Source: Thiomonas sp. (GTDB lineage: Bacteria > Pseudomonadota > Gammaproteobacteria > Burkholderiales > Burkholderiaceae_C). From it: a DNA stretch of 7,479 nt. Location: NCBI GenBank assembly GCA_027451915.1, contig DAIDHU010000562.1:1-7479 (forward strand), given 5' to 3'. The notes under the pieces were generated by a model. It was not told the origin of the DNA. It saw only the letters and a program-made list of their open reading frames with translations, and made no database searches. The position numbers were made by a program, and so were the translations under genes. Below are positions 1 through 6,280 of the stretch, piece after piece (the first letter of the stretch is position 1; every line of letters starts with the position of its first letter).

Positions 1-413
1 CCACCGACGGCTCCGACATCGCCCAGCGCGCCATCCCGGTGGCCATCGAGCAGGCCAAGCTCCAGTGCGCGCGCATCACCGCGGTGTCGGTGATCGACCT
101 GTACCCCTACATTGGCGCGATCGAAGTCATGCCCACCGGCATCGAGGGCTGGCAGGAGGCCATCCGCGCCCAGGCCGAGGCGGCGGTGCAGTCGGTGGCC
201 GATGCGGCTCGTGCCGCCGGCGTCGAGTGCAACACCGCGGTGCAGGAAGACACGCTGGCCTGGCGCGGCATGCTGGCGGTGGCCGAGCGCGAGAAGACCG
301 ACCTCATCGTCATGTCCTCGCACGGCCGCGGCGGCCTGACCTCCGCCCTGCTGGGCAGCCAGACCGCCCGCGTGCTGTCGCACACCAAGATCCCCGTACT
401 CGTGGTGCGCTGA
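1..413 (+). CDS. Universal stress protein (UspA family), 5'-truncated by window edge
   Basis: This is a single-domain cytoplasmic Usp protein; family members bind nucleotides and help in stress survival. The reading frame is open from base 3, where the first visible residues are TDGSD, the usual nucleotide-binding beta1 turn, so only about 9 N-terminal residues should be missing. About 136 codons are visible, against a usual 140-150 residues. Near the C-terminus the phosphate-binding motif appears as SSHG, nine residues, then GS, followed by the typical final strand IPVLVVR. The first glycine of the classic G-2x-G-9x-G-S/T motif is serine, a frequent variant in the family. A GTG at 39 could be called as a start but lies inside the domain, so I treat the gene as partial. 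It converges on polA, with 27 nt between the stop codons. Which stress it serves cannot be told. Confidence 0.93.
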   Translation, partial: TDGSDIAQRAIPVAIEQAKLQCARITAVSVIDLYPYIGAIEVMPTGIEGWQEAIRAQAEAAVQSVADAARAAGVECNTAVQEDTLAWRGMLAVAEREKTDLIVMSSHGRGGLTSALLGSQTARVLSHTKIPVLVVR

Positions 414-443
414 AACCAGGCCGCCTTCGGCGGCCTGGTTTCA
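411..443. terminator. Shared bidirectional hairpin between convergent usp and polA
   Basis: Bases 411-425 (TGAAACCAGGCCGCC) pair perfectly with 429-443 around a TTC loop, giving a 15-bp stem. Six further pairs, two of them G-U, extend it to 405-449. The TGA of usp (411-413) and the TGA of polA (443-441, minus strand) form the base of the perfect stem. With a core of 416-438, each strand has a short U-run (UUUCA) after the hairpin, so it could act as an intrinsic terminator in both directions. The U-tract is weak (three U). No other terminator-like structure lies between these genes. Confidence 0.7.
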
Positions 444-3209
444 GTGCGCAGCCTCCCAGTTGGAGCCGATGCCGAGTTCGGCGACCAGGGGGACGTCCAG
501 CTGGGCGACGCCGGCCATCAGGGCCGGGATGTGCTGGCGCACCCAATCCAGTTCGTCGTCGGGGACCTCGAGCACCAGTTCGTCGTGCACCTGCATGACC
601 ATGCGGGTGCGCAGGCCCTCGCGCAGCAGCGCCTGCTCGACCGCGATCAGCGCCATCTTGATCAGGTCGGCGGCGGTGCCCTGCATCGGCGCGTTGATCG
701 CCGAACGCTGCGCGGCGGCTCGGCGCGGGCCGTTGGGGGAGTTGATCTCGGGCAGCCACAGCCGGCGGCCGAACACCGTGGTCACGTACCCCTGGCTCTT
801 GGCCAGCTCGCGGGTGCGCTCCATGTAGGCGGCCACCCCCGGATAGCGCGCGAAATAGCGCCCGATGTAGACCTGCGCGGCCTCGCGCTCCAGGCCCAGG
901 TTGCGCGCCAGACCGAAGGCGCTCATGCCGTAGATCAGGCCGAAGTTGATCACCTTGGCCATGCGCCGCTGATCGTTGCTCACCTCCGCGGGGCTCAGGC
1001 CGAAGATCTCGGCCGCCGTGGCGCGGTGGATGTCCTCGCCGGCGGCGAAGGCGCGCAGCAGCCCCTCGTCCTGCGACAGGTGGGCCATGATGCGCAACTC
1101 GATCTGCGAGTAGTCGCTGGAGGCGATGTGCCAGCCCGCCGGGGCCACGAAAGCCTCGCGGATGCGCCTGCCCTCGGCGGTGCGCACGGGGATGTTCTGC
1201 AGGTTCGGATCGTTGGAGGCCAGGCGCCCGGTCACCGCCACCGCCTGGGCGTAGTTGGTGTGCACGCGCCCGGTGTCCGGATCCACCATCTGCGGCAGCT
1301 TCTCGGTGTAGGTGCTGCGCAGCTTGGAAAGGCCGCGGTGATCCAGGATCACGCGAGGCAGCGGATAGTCCTCGGCGAGCTTTTCCAGCACCTCCTCGTC
1401 GGTGGACGCGGCGCCGCCGCTGGTCTTTTTCTGCACCGGCAGCTGCAGGCGCCCGAACAGCACCTCGCCGATCTGGCGCGGGCTGCCCAGGTTGAAGGGC
1501 CCGCCCGCCAGTTCGTAGGCGCGCTGCTCCAGTTCCACCATGCGCGCGCCGATCTGCCCGCTCTGCGCCCGCAGCGCCGCCGCGTCGATCAGCACGCCCA
1601 CGCGCTCCATGCGCTGCAGCACCTCGCTCACACGCATCTCCAGCGCGTAGATGCGCGCCAGGCCCTCGTCGGCCTCGATCAGCGGCCAAAGGCGCTGGTG
1701 CACCTGCAGGCACAGGTCGGAATCCTCGCCGCTGTAGCGCGTGGCCGTCTCCAGGTCCACCTGGTCGAAGCCGATGGCCTTGGCCCCCTTGCCGCACACC
1801 TGCTCGTAGCTGAGCACGTCGCTGCGCCCCAGGTGGCGCTGGATCAGGCTGTCCAGCGCATGCGGCTTGTGCGCCTCCAGCACATAGCTCTGCAACAGCG
1901 TGTCGTGCACATAGCCCTGCACGACGATGCCCGCGTTGTGCAGCACATGGCGGTCGTACTTGCTGTTCTGGCCCAGCTTGGGGCGGGCCGGGTCGACCAG
2001 CCAGGGGCGCAGCAGATCCAGCACCTGCCCCATGGGCAGCTGCACGGGACAGCCGGGGTAGGCGTGGGCCAGCGGGATGTACGCGGCCTGCCCGGGGCGC
2101 ACCGCCAGCGAGATGCCCACCAGGCGCGCATGCATCGGGTCCAGCGAGTCGGTCTCGGTGTCCAGGGCCGTCAACTCCGCCTGCTGGATCAGCCCGATCC
2201 AGTGCTGCAGCCGATCCAGGCTGAGCACGGTCTCGTAGTCCCCGGGCGGCAGCGGCGACGCGGCCGGGTCCGCATGGCCCGCCGTCTCCACCCCCGCGAC
2301 GGCCGCGGCGCCCACCGGCTGCGCCGGCAATTCATGCAGGAAGCGCTTGAGCCCGAAACGCCCGAAAAAGGGTGCCAGCGCCTGCTCGTCCTCGGGGGCC
2401 ACGTGCAGGTCGCGGTCGAGGTCGCCGGCGTGGCCGTCCAGGTCGCAGTCGGCGCGCACCGTGATGAGCTCGCGAGCGCGCGGCAGCCACTCCAGGCTGT
2501 CGCGCAGGTTCTGGCCCACCGCGCCGCCGATGTCGGCGGCATGCTCGACGATGCCCTGCAGGCTGCCGTACTGCTGCAGCCACTTCACCGCGGTCTTGGG
2601 GCCCACCTTGGGCACCCCCGGCACGTTGTCGGCGGCGTCGCCGATCAGGCACAGGTAATCCACGATGCGATCGGGAGGCACGCCGAACTTGGCCAGCACT
2701 CCCGCCTCGTCCAGGGTTTCGTTGGTCATGGTGTTGACCAGCGTGACATGCGCATCCACCAGCTGGGCCAGGTCCTTGTCCCCGGTGGACACCAGGGTGC
2801 GCATGCCCCGCGCGCGGGCCTGCGCGGCCAGGGTCGCGATGACGTCGTCGGCCTCCACGCCCGGCACCACCAGCAGCGGCCAGCCCATCAGGCGCACCAC
2901 CTCGCGAATGGGTTCCACCTGCGCGGCCAGATCCTCGGGCATGGGGGGGCGATGCGCCTTGTACGGCTCGTACAGGTGGTTGCGGAACGTGGGCCCCTTG
3001 GCGTCGAACACGCAGGCCGCGTGCACGTAGCCCTTCCCGGGCGGGTACTGCTGGCGCAGCCGGCGGAGCATCGAGGTGATGCCATACAGCGCGCCCGTGG
3101 GCTCGCCGTTGGGGCCGCGCAGGTCGGGCATCGCGTGATAGGCGCGGTACAGGTAGCTGGAGCCGTCGACCAGCAGCAGCATGCGCTCGGCTTCGAGATT
3201 CTGGGTCAT
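441..3209 (-). CDS. polA: DNA polymerase I (5'-3' exonuclease, 3'-5' exonuclease, polymerase)
   Basis: PolA removes RNA primers, joins Okazaki gaps and fills repair gaps. The protein has 922 residues, the normal full length. Residues 10-295 are the 5' nuclease, with the acidic metal ligands visible at D15, D69, E119/D121/D122, D144/D146 and D191/D194 (GDAADNVPG). Residues about 325-510 are the proofreading domain, with ExoI D350/E352 (DTETDS), ExoII D419 (GQNSKYD) and ExoIII Y492/D496 (YSGED), so proofreading appears intact. The polymerase domain follows: motif A DYSQIE at 699-704, motif B with R748, K752, F756 and Y760, and motif C HDE at 875-877. Phe at 756 corresponds to E. coli F762. An Ala/Pro/Gly-rich linker at about 296-325 joins nuclease and proofreading domains. 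I keep the start at 3209, which resembles the MVQ... start of E. coli PolA. M10 at 3182 is an alternative; neither start has a strong Shine-Dalgarno. Confidence 0.98.
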   Translation of the reverse strand: MTQNLEAERMLLLVDGSSYLYRAYHAMPDLRGPNGEPTGALYGITSMLRRLRQQYPPGKGYVHAACVFDAKGPTFRNHLYEPYKAHRPPMPEDLAAQVEPIREVVRLMGWPLLVVPGVEADDVIATLAAQARARGMRTLVSTGDKDLAQLVDAHVTLVNTMTNETLDEAGVLAKFGVPPDRIVDYLCLIGDAADNVPGVPKVGPKTAVKWLQQYGSLQGIVEHAADIGGAVGQNLRDSLEWLPRARELITVRADCDLDGHAGDLDRDLHVAPEDEQALAPFFGRFGLKRFLHELPAQPVGAAAVAGVETAGHADPAASPLPPGDYETVLSLDRLQHWIGLIQQAELTALDTETDSLDPMHARLVGISLAVRPGQAAYIPLAHAYPGCPVQLPMGQVLDLLRPWLVDPARPKLGQNSKYDRHVLHNAGIVVQGYVHDTLLQSYVLEAHKPHALDSLIQRHLGRSDVLSYEQVCGKGAKAIGFDQVDLETATRYSGEDSDLCLQVHQRLWPLIEADEGLARIYALEMRVSEVLQRMERVGVLIDAAALRAQSGQIGARMVELEQRAYELAGGPFNLGSPRQIGEVLFGRLQLPVQKKTSGGAASTDEEVLEKLAEDYPLPRVILDHRGLSKLRSTYTEKLPQMVDPDTGRVHTNYAQAVAVTGRLASNDPNLQNIPVRTAEGRRIREAFVAPAGWHIASSDYSQIELRIMAHLSQDEGLLRAFAAGEDIHRATAAEIFGLSPAEVSNDQRRMAKVINFGLIYGMSAFGLARNLGLEREAAQVYIGRYFARYPGVAAYMERTRELAKSQGYVTTVFGRRLWLPEINSPNGPRRAAAQRSAINAPMQGTAADLIKMALIAVEQALLREGLRTRMVMQVHDELVLEVPDDELDWVRQHIPALMAGVAQLDVPLVAELGIGSNWEAAH

Positions 3210-3215
3210 TGCGGG

Positions 3216-3221
3216 ATTATC
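3216..3221 (-). promoter_or_regulatory. Candidate -10 box for polA, implying a leaderless transcript
   Basis: On the minus strand GATAAT lies 6 nt before the polA ATG at 3209 (GATAATcccgcaATG). A -10 box normally starts transcription 6-7 nt downstream, which would be at the start codon itself. No Shine-Dalgarno precedes this ATG, consistent with leaderless translation. No good TTGACA-like -35 box is seen at 16-18 nt, so the call rests on the -10 hexamer and its position. If translation begins at M10 instead, the same promoter gives a leader of about 27 nt. Confidence 0.4.
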
Positions 3222-3255
3222 GGTCCCAGCAGCGGGCGACGGCAGGCCGGGCGGC

Positions 3256-3261
3256 TAAAAT
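3256..3261 (+). promoter_or_regulatory. Candidate -10 box for the DUF2782-thrB-BPSS1780 group
   Basis: TAAAAT lies 7 nt before the ATG at 3269 in an otherwise GC-rich stretch, placing the expected transcription start at or next to the start codon. No convincing -35 hexamer is visible upstream. GAAG at 3264-3267 is too close to the ATG to be a good ribosome binding site. It faces away from polA, so the 59-bp gap between the two start codons would hold two divergent promoters. Confidence 0.4.
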
Positions 3262-3268
3262 ACGAAGC

Positions 3269-3640
3269 ATGAGAACTGCCCCGCAAGCTCCGATGCGCGG
3301 CCTGCGCCTGGCCTGGGCGCTGGGCGCGGGCGCCCTGCTGGCCGCGCTGCCTCCGTGCACCCAGGCGGCCTCGACGGCATCCACCTCGGCGGCCCCGCCG
3401 CGCCTGGTGGCCTCGCAGCCGGCATCGCGCTACCCGGAACCCCTGGTGCGCCACCTGGTCACGCAGGACCGCGCGGTGCGCATCGAGGAGGAACAGGTGC
3501 GCGGCGCCACCACCAGCATCCAGGTCAAGCCGCTGCACGGCGGCGTGCCCTACAGCATCGTGCCCCCGAAGGCCGACGCGCCGCAAGGCCCCGGCAGCAT
3601 GCAGGGGCGCATGCAATGGCGCATCGGCACCTTCAAGTAA
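3269..3640 (+). CDS. Small exported DUF2782-like protein
   Basis: The 123-residue product has a basic start and a hydrophobic segment at about 11-28, ending in TQA-AS at 31-35, which looks like a signal peptidase I site; the protein is probably periplasmic. After a Ser/Thr/Ala/Pro-rich spacer (35-58), the core at about 60-100 (V.QDRAVRIEEEQVRGATTSIQVKPLHGGVPYSIVPP) has the layout of DUF2782: an acidic strand, a strand ending in the I.V.P pattern, then GVPY. That small family typically lies between polA and thrB, as here, which strengthens the call. Function is unknown. I chose the ATG at 3269 because upstream in-frame codons overlap the divergent promoter region; M9 at 3293 is possible. The gene is probably cotranscribed with thrB, 51 nt downstream. 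Confidence 0.75.
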   Translation: MRTAPQAPMRGLRLAWALGAGALLAALPPCTQAASTASTSAAPPRLVASQPASRYPEPLVRHLVTQDRAVRIEEEQVRGATTSIQVKPLHGGVPYSIVPPKADAPQGPGSMQGRMQWRIGTFK

Positions 3641-3656
3641 GTCCGCAGCCGCGGAC
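3641..3656 (+). other. Intercistronic hairpin between the DUF2782-like gene and thrB
   Basis: GTCCGC (3641-3646) and GCGGAC (3651-3656) form a perfect 6-bp stem around the loop AGCC, starting at the base right after the TAA stop. No U-run follows, so it is not a convincing intrinsic terminator. It may protect or trim the mRNA, or be chance in GC-rich DNA. Confidence 0.35.
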
Positions 3657-3691
3657 CGCCCTCCACCCAGAACCTCGCGCCCGCGACGCCG

Positions 3692-4654
3692 ATGGCCGTA
3701 TTCACCCCCGTTGAACCTGCGGAAGTCCAGTCGTTCCTGCACGAATTCGATCTCGGGGACCTGACCGAACTGGAAGGCATCGGCAGCGGCATCGAGAACA
3801 CCAACTATTTCGTCGGCACCACGCGAGGGCGCTATGTGCTGACCCTGTTCGAGCGCCTGGGCTTCGAACAACTGCCCTTCTACCTGGCGCTGATGCACCA
3901 TCTGGCCGCCCACGGCATCGCGGTGCCCGATCCCATGCCGGGGCGCGACGGCCAGGCGCTGCGTCGCCTGAAGAACAAGCCCGCCGCGCTGGTCACGCGC
4001 CTGCGCGGCAGCAGCGTGCTGCGGCCGCAACCCCGGCATTGCGCGCAGATCGGCGAATGCATGGCGCGCATGCACCTGGCCACGCGCGACTTCGCGCCCA
4101 GCCAGCCCAACCTGCGCGGGCTGGAATGGCAACGCGGCATCGCGCCGCGGCTGGCCCCCCTCATCGAGCCCTCCCAGCGCCTGTTGCTGGAAGCGGAACT
4201 CGCGCACCAGTCGCTGCTGGCGGCCAGCCCCGAGCACGCCTCGCTGCCTCGCGGCGCCGTGCATGCCGACCTGTTCCGCGACAACGCGCTGTTCGACCAG
4301 GATCGGCTCAGCGGAGTGTTCGACTGGTACTTCGCCGGCGTCGACACCTGGGTGTTCGACCTCGCCGTGGCCCTCAACGACTGGTGCATCGAACTCGACA
4401 CCGGGGTGTTCGACGCCGGGCGTCGCGCCGCGCTGCTCGATGCCTACCAGGGCGTGCGCCCGCTGCAGCCCCTGGAGCGCGAACTCCTGCCCGACGCGCT
4501 GCGCGCGGCCGCCCTGCGTTTCTGGGTATCCCGCCTGGGCGACCTGCACCTGCCGCGCGACGCCCATCTGCTCCAGCCCCACGACCCCACGCATTTCGAA
4601 CGCGTACTGCGCCAGCGCCAGCTCGAGACCCGGCTGCGCGAGGGCATGCATTGA
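3692..4654 (+). CDS. thrB: Homoserine kinase, APH-fold type (ThrB2-like)
   Basis: This enzyme phosphorylates L-homoserine with ATP to O-phosphohomoserine, the step before threonine synthase, in the cytoplasm. The 320-residue product begins MAVFTPV and carries GIGSGIENTNYFV at 29-41 (glycine-rich ATP region) and GRYVLTLFERLGFEQLPFY at 46-64, which I recognise as hallmarks of the proteobacterial kinase with aminoglycoside-phosphotransferase fold, not the GHMP-type ThrB of enteric bacteria. The catalytic loop is HADLFRDN at 191-198 (D193 base, N198 metal ligand), and the second metal aspartate is D211 in GVFDWYFAG. Length is normal for the family and no key residue is missing. No clear Shine-Dalgarno precedes the ATG, but the start matches the family. 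It lies 13 nt before the next gene, indicating an operon. Confidence 0.95.
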   Translation: MAVFTPVEPAEVQSFLHEFDLGDLTELEGIGSGIENTNYFVGTTRGRYVLTLFERLGFEQLPFYLALMHHLAAHGIAVPDPMPGRDGQALRRLKNKPAALVTRLRGSSVLRPQPRHCAQIGECMARMHLATRDFAPSQPNLRGLEWQRGIAPRLAPLIEPSQRLLLEAELAHQSLLAASPEHASLPRGAVHADLFRDNALFDQDRLSGVFDWYFAGVDTWVFDLAVALNDWCIELDTGVFDAGRRAALLDAYQGVRPLQPLERELLPDALRAAALRFWVSRLGDLHLPRDAHLLQPHDPTHFERVLRQRQLETRLREGMH

Positions 4655-4667
4655 ACGAACCTTCCAC

Positions 4668-5453
4668 ATGATCCTCCGATCGGTCCCGGCCCGCGTGGGC
4701 CTGCTATGGGTACGCTTCGGCTTCGCATGTCTCATGCGTCGCCCCTTGCAGGCCCTGCTGCTGGTGCTGGTCTATTTCGGGCTGGTCGCCGCGCTGCAGC
4801 TGGTGCCCGTGCTGGGCATCCCGCTGTCCATCGCGGTCACCCAGATCACCACCCTGGGTTTCATGCAGGGCTCGCGCAACATCGCGCGCGGCCTGCCGGC
4901 CTGGCCGATGGTGTTCGCGCAGGGCCTGCGGGGCCCGTCGCCGCGCCTGCGCTCGCTGCTCCTGCTGTGCCTGGCCTACGTGCTCGCGCTCATGCTGGCG
5001 CTGGGCCTGTCGGCGCTGGCCGACGGCGGCGCCCTGCTGCGCCTGTTCCTGTTCTCCGCCTATCCCGCCAAGGGCGCGGTGGCCAACGGCGCGCTGGGAC
5101 AGGCGGGCCTGATCACCCTGCTGGTCTACCTGCCGGTGTCCATGGCCTTCTGGTTCGCGCCCCCCCTGGTGGCATGGTGGGGCATGGGCGTGGCCCAGGC
5201 CCTGTTCACCAGTTTCATCATCGTCGCGCGCAATTTCGGCGCCTTCGCGCTGTACGTGGCGCAGTGGTGGGGCCTGTTCGCCGCCACGCTGATCCTCGGC
5301 TCCCTGGCCGCGGCCGCCCTGCGCCTGGACAGCTCCCCCTCGCTGCTGCTGGAGCTGCCGCTGTGGTTGCTGCTGTTCGCGCCCTTCGCGCTGTCCTTCC
5401 AGGCCAGCGTGCACAGCCTGCTGGGCGAACCTCCGCAAGGCGCGGCCAGCTGA
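4668..5453 (+). CDS. BPSS1780-like polytopic inner-membrane protein
   Basis: The 261-residue product is strongly hydrophobic, with about six predicted membrane segments (roughly 27-48, 50-66, 96-116, 146-172, 189-216 and 228-247). The N-terminus (SVPARVGLLWVRFGF), the GFMQGSRNIARG stretch at 64-75 and FAPPLVAWWG at 163-172 fit the BPSS1780-family membrane proteins, which I recall as common in Burkholderiales and often found beside thrB. Function is unknown; a transport or envelope role would be guesswork. The ATG at 4668 is 13 nt after the thrB stop with no Shine-Dalgarno, so translation probably depends on thrB. The frame stays open upstream through thrB, but only the part from 4668 has family-like protein sequence. 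It converges on the exported-protein gene, with 19 nt between the genes. Confidence 0.75.
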   Translation: MILRSVPARVGLLWVRFGFACLMRRPLQALLLVLVYFGLVAALQLVPVLGIPLSIAVTQITTLGFMQGSRNIARGLPAWPMVFAQGLRGPSPRLRSLLLLCLAYVLALMLALGLSALADGGALLRLFLFSAYPAKGAVANGALGQAGLITLLVYLPVSMAFWFAPPLVAWWGMGVAQALFTSFIIVARNFGAFALYVAQWWGLFAATLILGSLAAAALRLDSSPSLLLELPLWLLLFAPFALSFQASVHSLLGEPPQGAAS

Positions 5454-5503
5454 GGCGCCGCCGCCCCGTCCGCTAGCCGCCCCGCCCCGTCCGCTGGCCG
5501 CGC
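5440..5503. repeat. 11-bp inverted repeat spanning convergent gene ends
   Basis: GCGCGGCCAGC at 5440-5450 and its exact reverse complement at 5493-5503 flank the convergent stops of the membrane-protein gene (TGA 5451-5453) and the exported-protein gene (TAG 5475-5473). The 42-nt loop contains the tandem repeat. With no U-run on either side it is at best a weak bidirectional terminator or a base for stable RNA structure. Chance is possible at this GC content. Confidence 0.3.
5461..5501. repeat. Two-copy 21-bp tandem repeat at the 3' end of the exported-protein gene
   Basis: CCGCCCCGTCCGCTAGCCGC (5461-5480) recurs at 5482-5501 with one change (A5475 versus G5496) and a 21-bp period. The period equals seven codons of the minus-strand gene. 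The single difference turns CAG (Gln, inner copy) into the TAG stop (outer copy). It looks like a local slippage duplication that, with one transition, sets where the protein ends. Confidence 0.8.
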
Positions 5504-6267
5504 GCCTCGTGCGCCAGCTGCCGGATCAGCACCCGGCCATCCGCGTCAAGCAGGCGCACCTGGTCCACGCGCAGGCGCAGCGCATGGGTCGCCGCATCGG
5601 CTCCGAGCACGGTGCAGGAAATCACCATGCGGAAATGCCGGAAATCCCCGATGGCCTGGTCCAGGGCCCGCAGCGTGGCCGCATCGCGGCAATGCAGGTG
5701 ACGAAACGGGCGCGGATGCTGGAACACGTAGTGGTAGGGCGAATTGTCGAAGTAGTAGCCGGCCCCATGGATGAACAGGCGGTTGTCGATCGGGTAGTAC
5801 TTCCCCGAGGGCACGTAGGCGTCCAGGGCGATGTCGTCCACCGCGATGAGCACCCTGGGGTGGCTGGCGGCGAAAGCCACCATGGCGTCGAGCTGGCGCA
5901 TCTGCCCGCTGCTCGGCCGCACCGCGGCCGGCGGATCGATCATCTGGGTATTCGGGGTGAGAATCGCCGAACCATCCACCGGCTGCCGGGCATAGGCGGT
6001 GAAATACACCTTCAGCAGCACTGGGGAATCCAGCACCACCGCGCCGTCGCGCAGGGCCATGGCACCCAGGCCCAGGGGCTGGGTGAAGGGCGCGGCCGAA
6101 GGCGGGCCGGGCAGGTCGGTGAGCGAGGCTCCCCGCAGGTCGAGGGGCGCTCCTGCGGGCGCGCCGGATGCGAGGGCGCCGGGCAGGCCGCCGCTCAGCC
6201 CGGCCGCGAGCGCCAGCGCGGCGATGCGGGAGCGGCGCGGCCCGCGCCTCGAATCGGATGGGTCCAT
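5473..6267 (-). CDS. Unrecognised exported protein in the octaheme cytochrome operon
   Basis: I do not recognise this 264-residue protein. It starts with an arginine-rich stretch (RRGPRRSR at 7-14) and a hydrophobic segment at about 15-33, followed by ALASGAP, so a Sec or possibly Tat signal peptide is likely and the mature protein should be periplasmic. The mature part has two cysteines (C193, C218) that could form a disulfide, no CXXCH heme site, and an aromatic/His-rich centre at about 157-192 (GKYYPIDNRLF..., YYFDNSPYHYVFQHPRPFRHLH). The C-terminal part (210-250) looks like beta strands. I chose the ATG at 6267, not an in-frame ATG at 6324, because GAGGA lies 7 nt before it and the upstream start would lie within the preceding gene. 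It is the last gene of the operon, 10 nt after the cytochrome b gene. The C-terminus (RGQRTGRGG) comes from the tandem repeat. Confidence 0.85.
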   Translation of the reverse strand: MDPSDSRRGPRRSRIAALALAAGLSGGLPGALASGAPAGAPLDLRGASLTDLPGPPSAAPFTQPLGLGAMALRDGAVVLDSPVLLKVYFTAYARQPVDGSAILTPNTQMIDPPAAVRPSSGQMRQLDAMVAFAASHPRVLIAVDDIALDAYVPSGKYYPIDNRLFIHGAGYYFDNSPYHYVFQHPRPFRHLHCRDAATLRALDQAIGDFRHFRMVISCTVLGADAATHALRLRVDQVRLLDADGRVLIRQLAHEARGQRTGRGG

Positions 6268-6274
6268 GGTGAAG

Positions 6275-6280
6275 TCCTCA
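6275..6280 (-). promoter_or_regulatory. Shine-Dalgarno of the exported-protein gene, overlapping the upstream stop
   Basis: TGAGGA on the minus strand contains both the TGA stop of the cytochrome b gene (6280-6278) and a GAGGA ribosome binding site, 7 nt before the ATG at 6267. This decides the start codon and implies translational coupling. Confidence 0.8.

Noticed and set aside
310..1797. 495-codon minus-strand frame overlapping usp and polA
   Set aside because: Arg/Gly/Ala-rich frame-shifted reading of polA with no domain; shadow of polA.
444..3272. 942-codon open frame on the + strand antisense to the whole of polA
   Set aside because: The translation is His/Gly/Gln/Ala-rich with no recognisable fold. 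Such long antisense frames are expected opposite high-GC genes with strong third-position bias, and polA itself is certain.
3269..3361. Lipobox in the DUF2782-like protein (LPPC)
   Set aside because: Prolines at -2 and -1 do not fit the [LVI][ASTVI][GAS]C consensus; TQA-AS just after is a better signal peptidase I site.
3206..4735. 509-codon open frame on the - strand opposite the DUF2782-like gene and thrB
   Set aside because: Composition is typical of an antisense shadow, and it would overlap the well-supported thrB and the polA start region.
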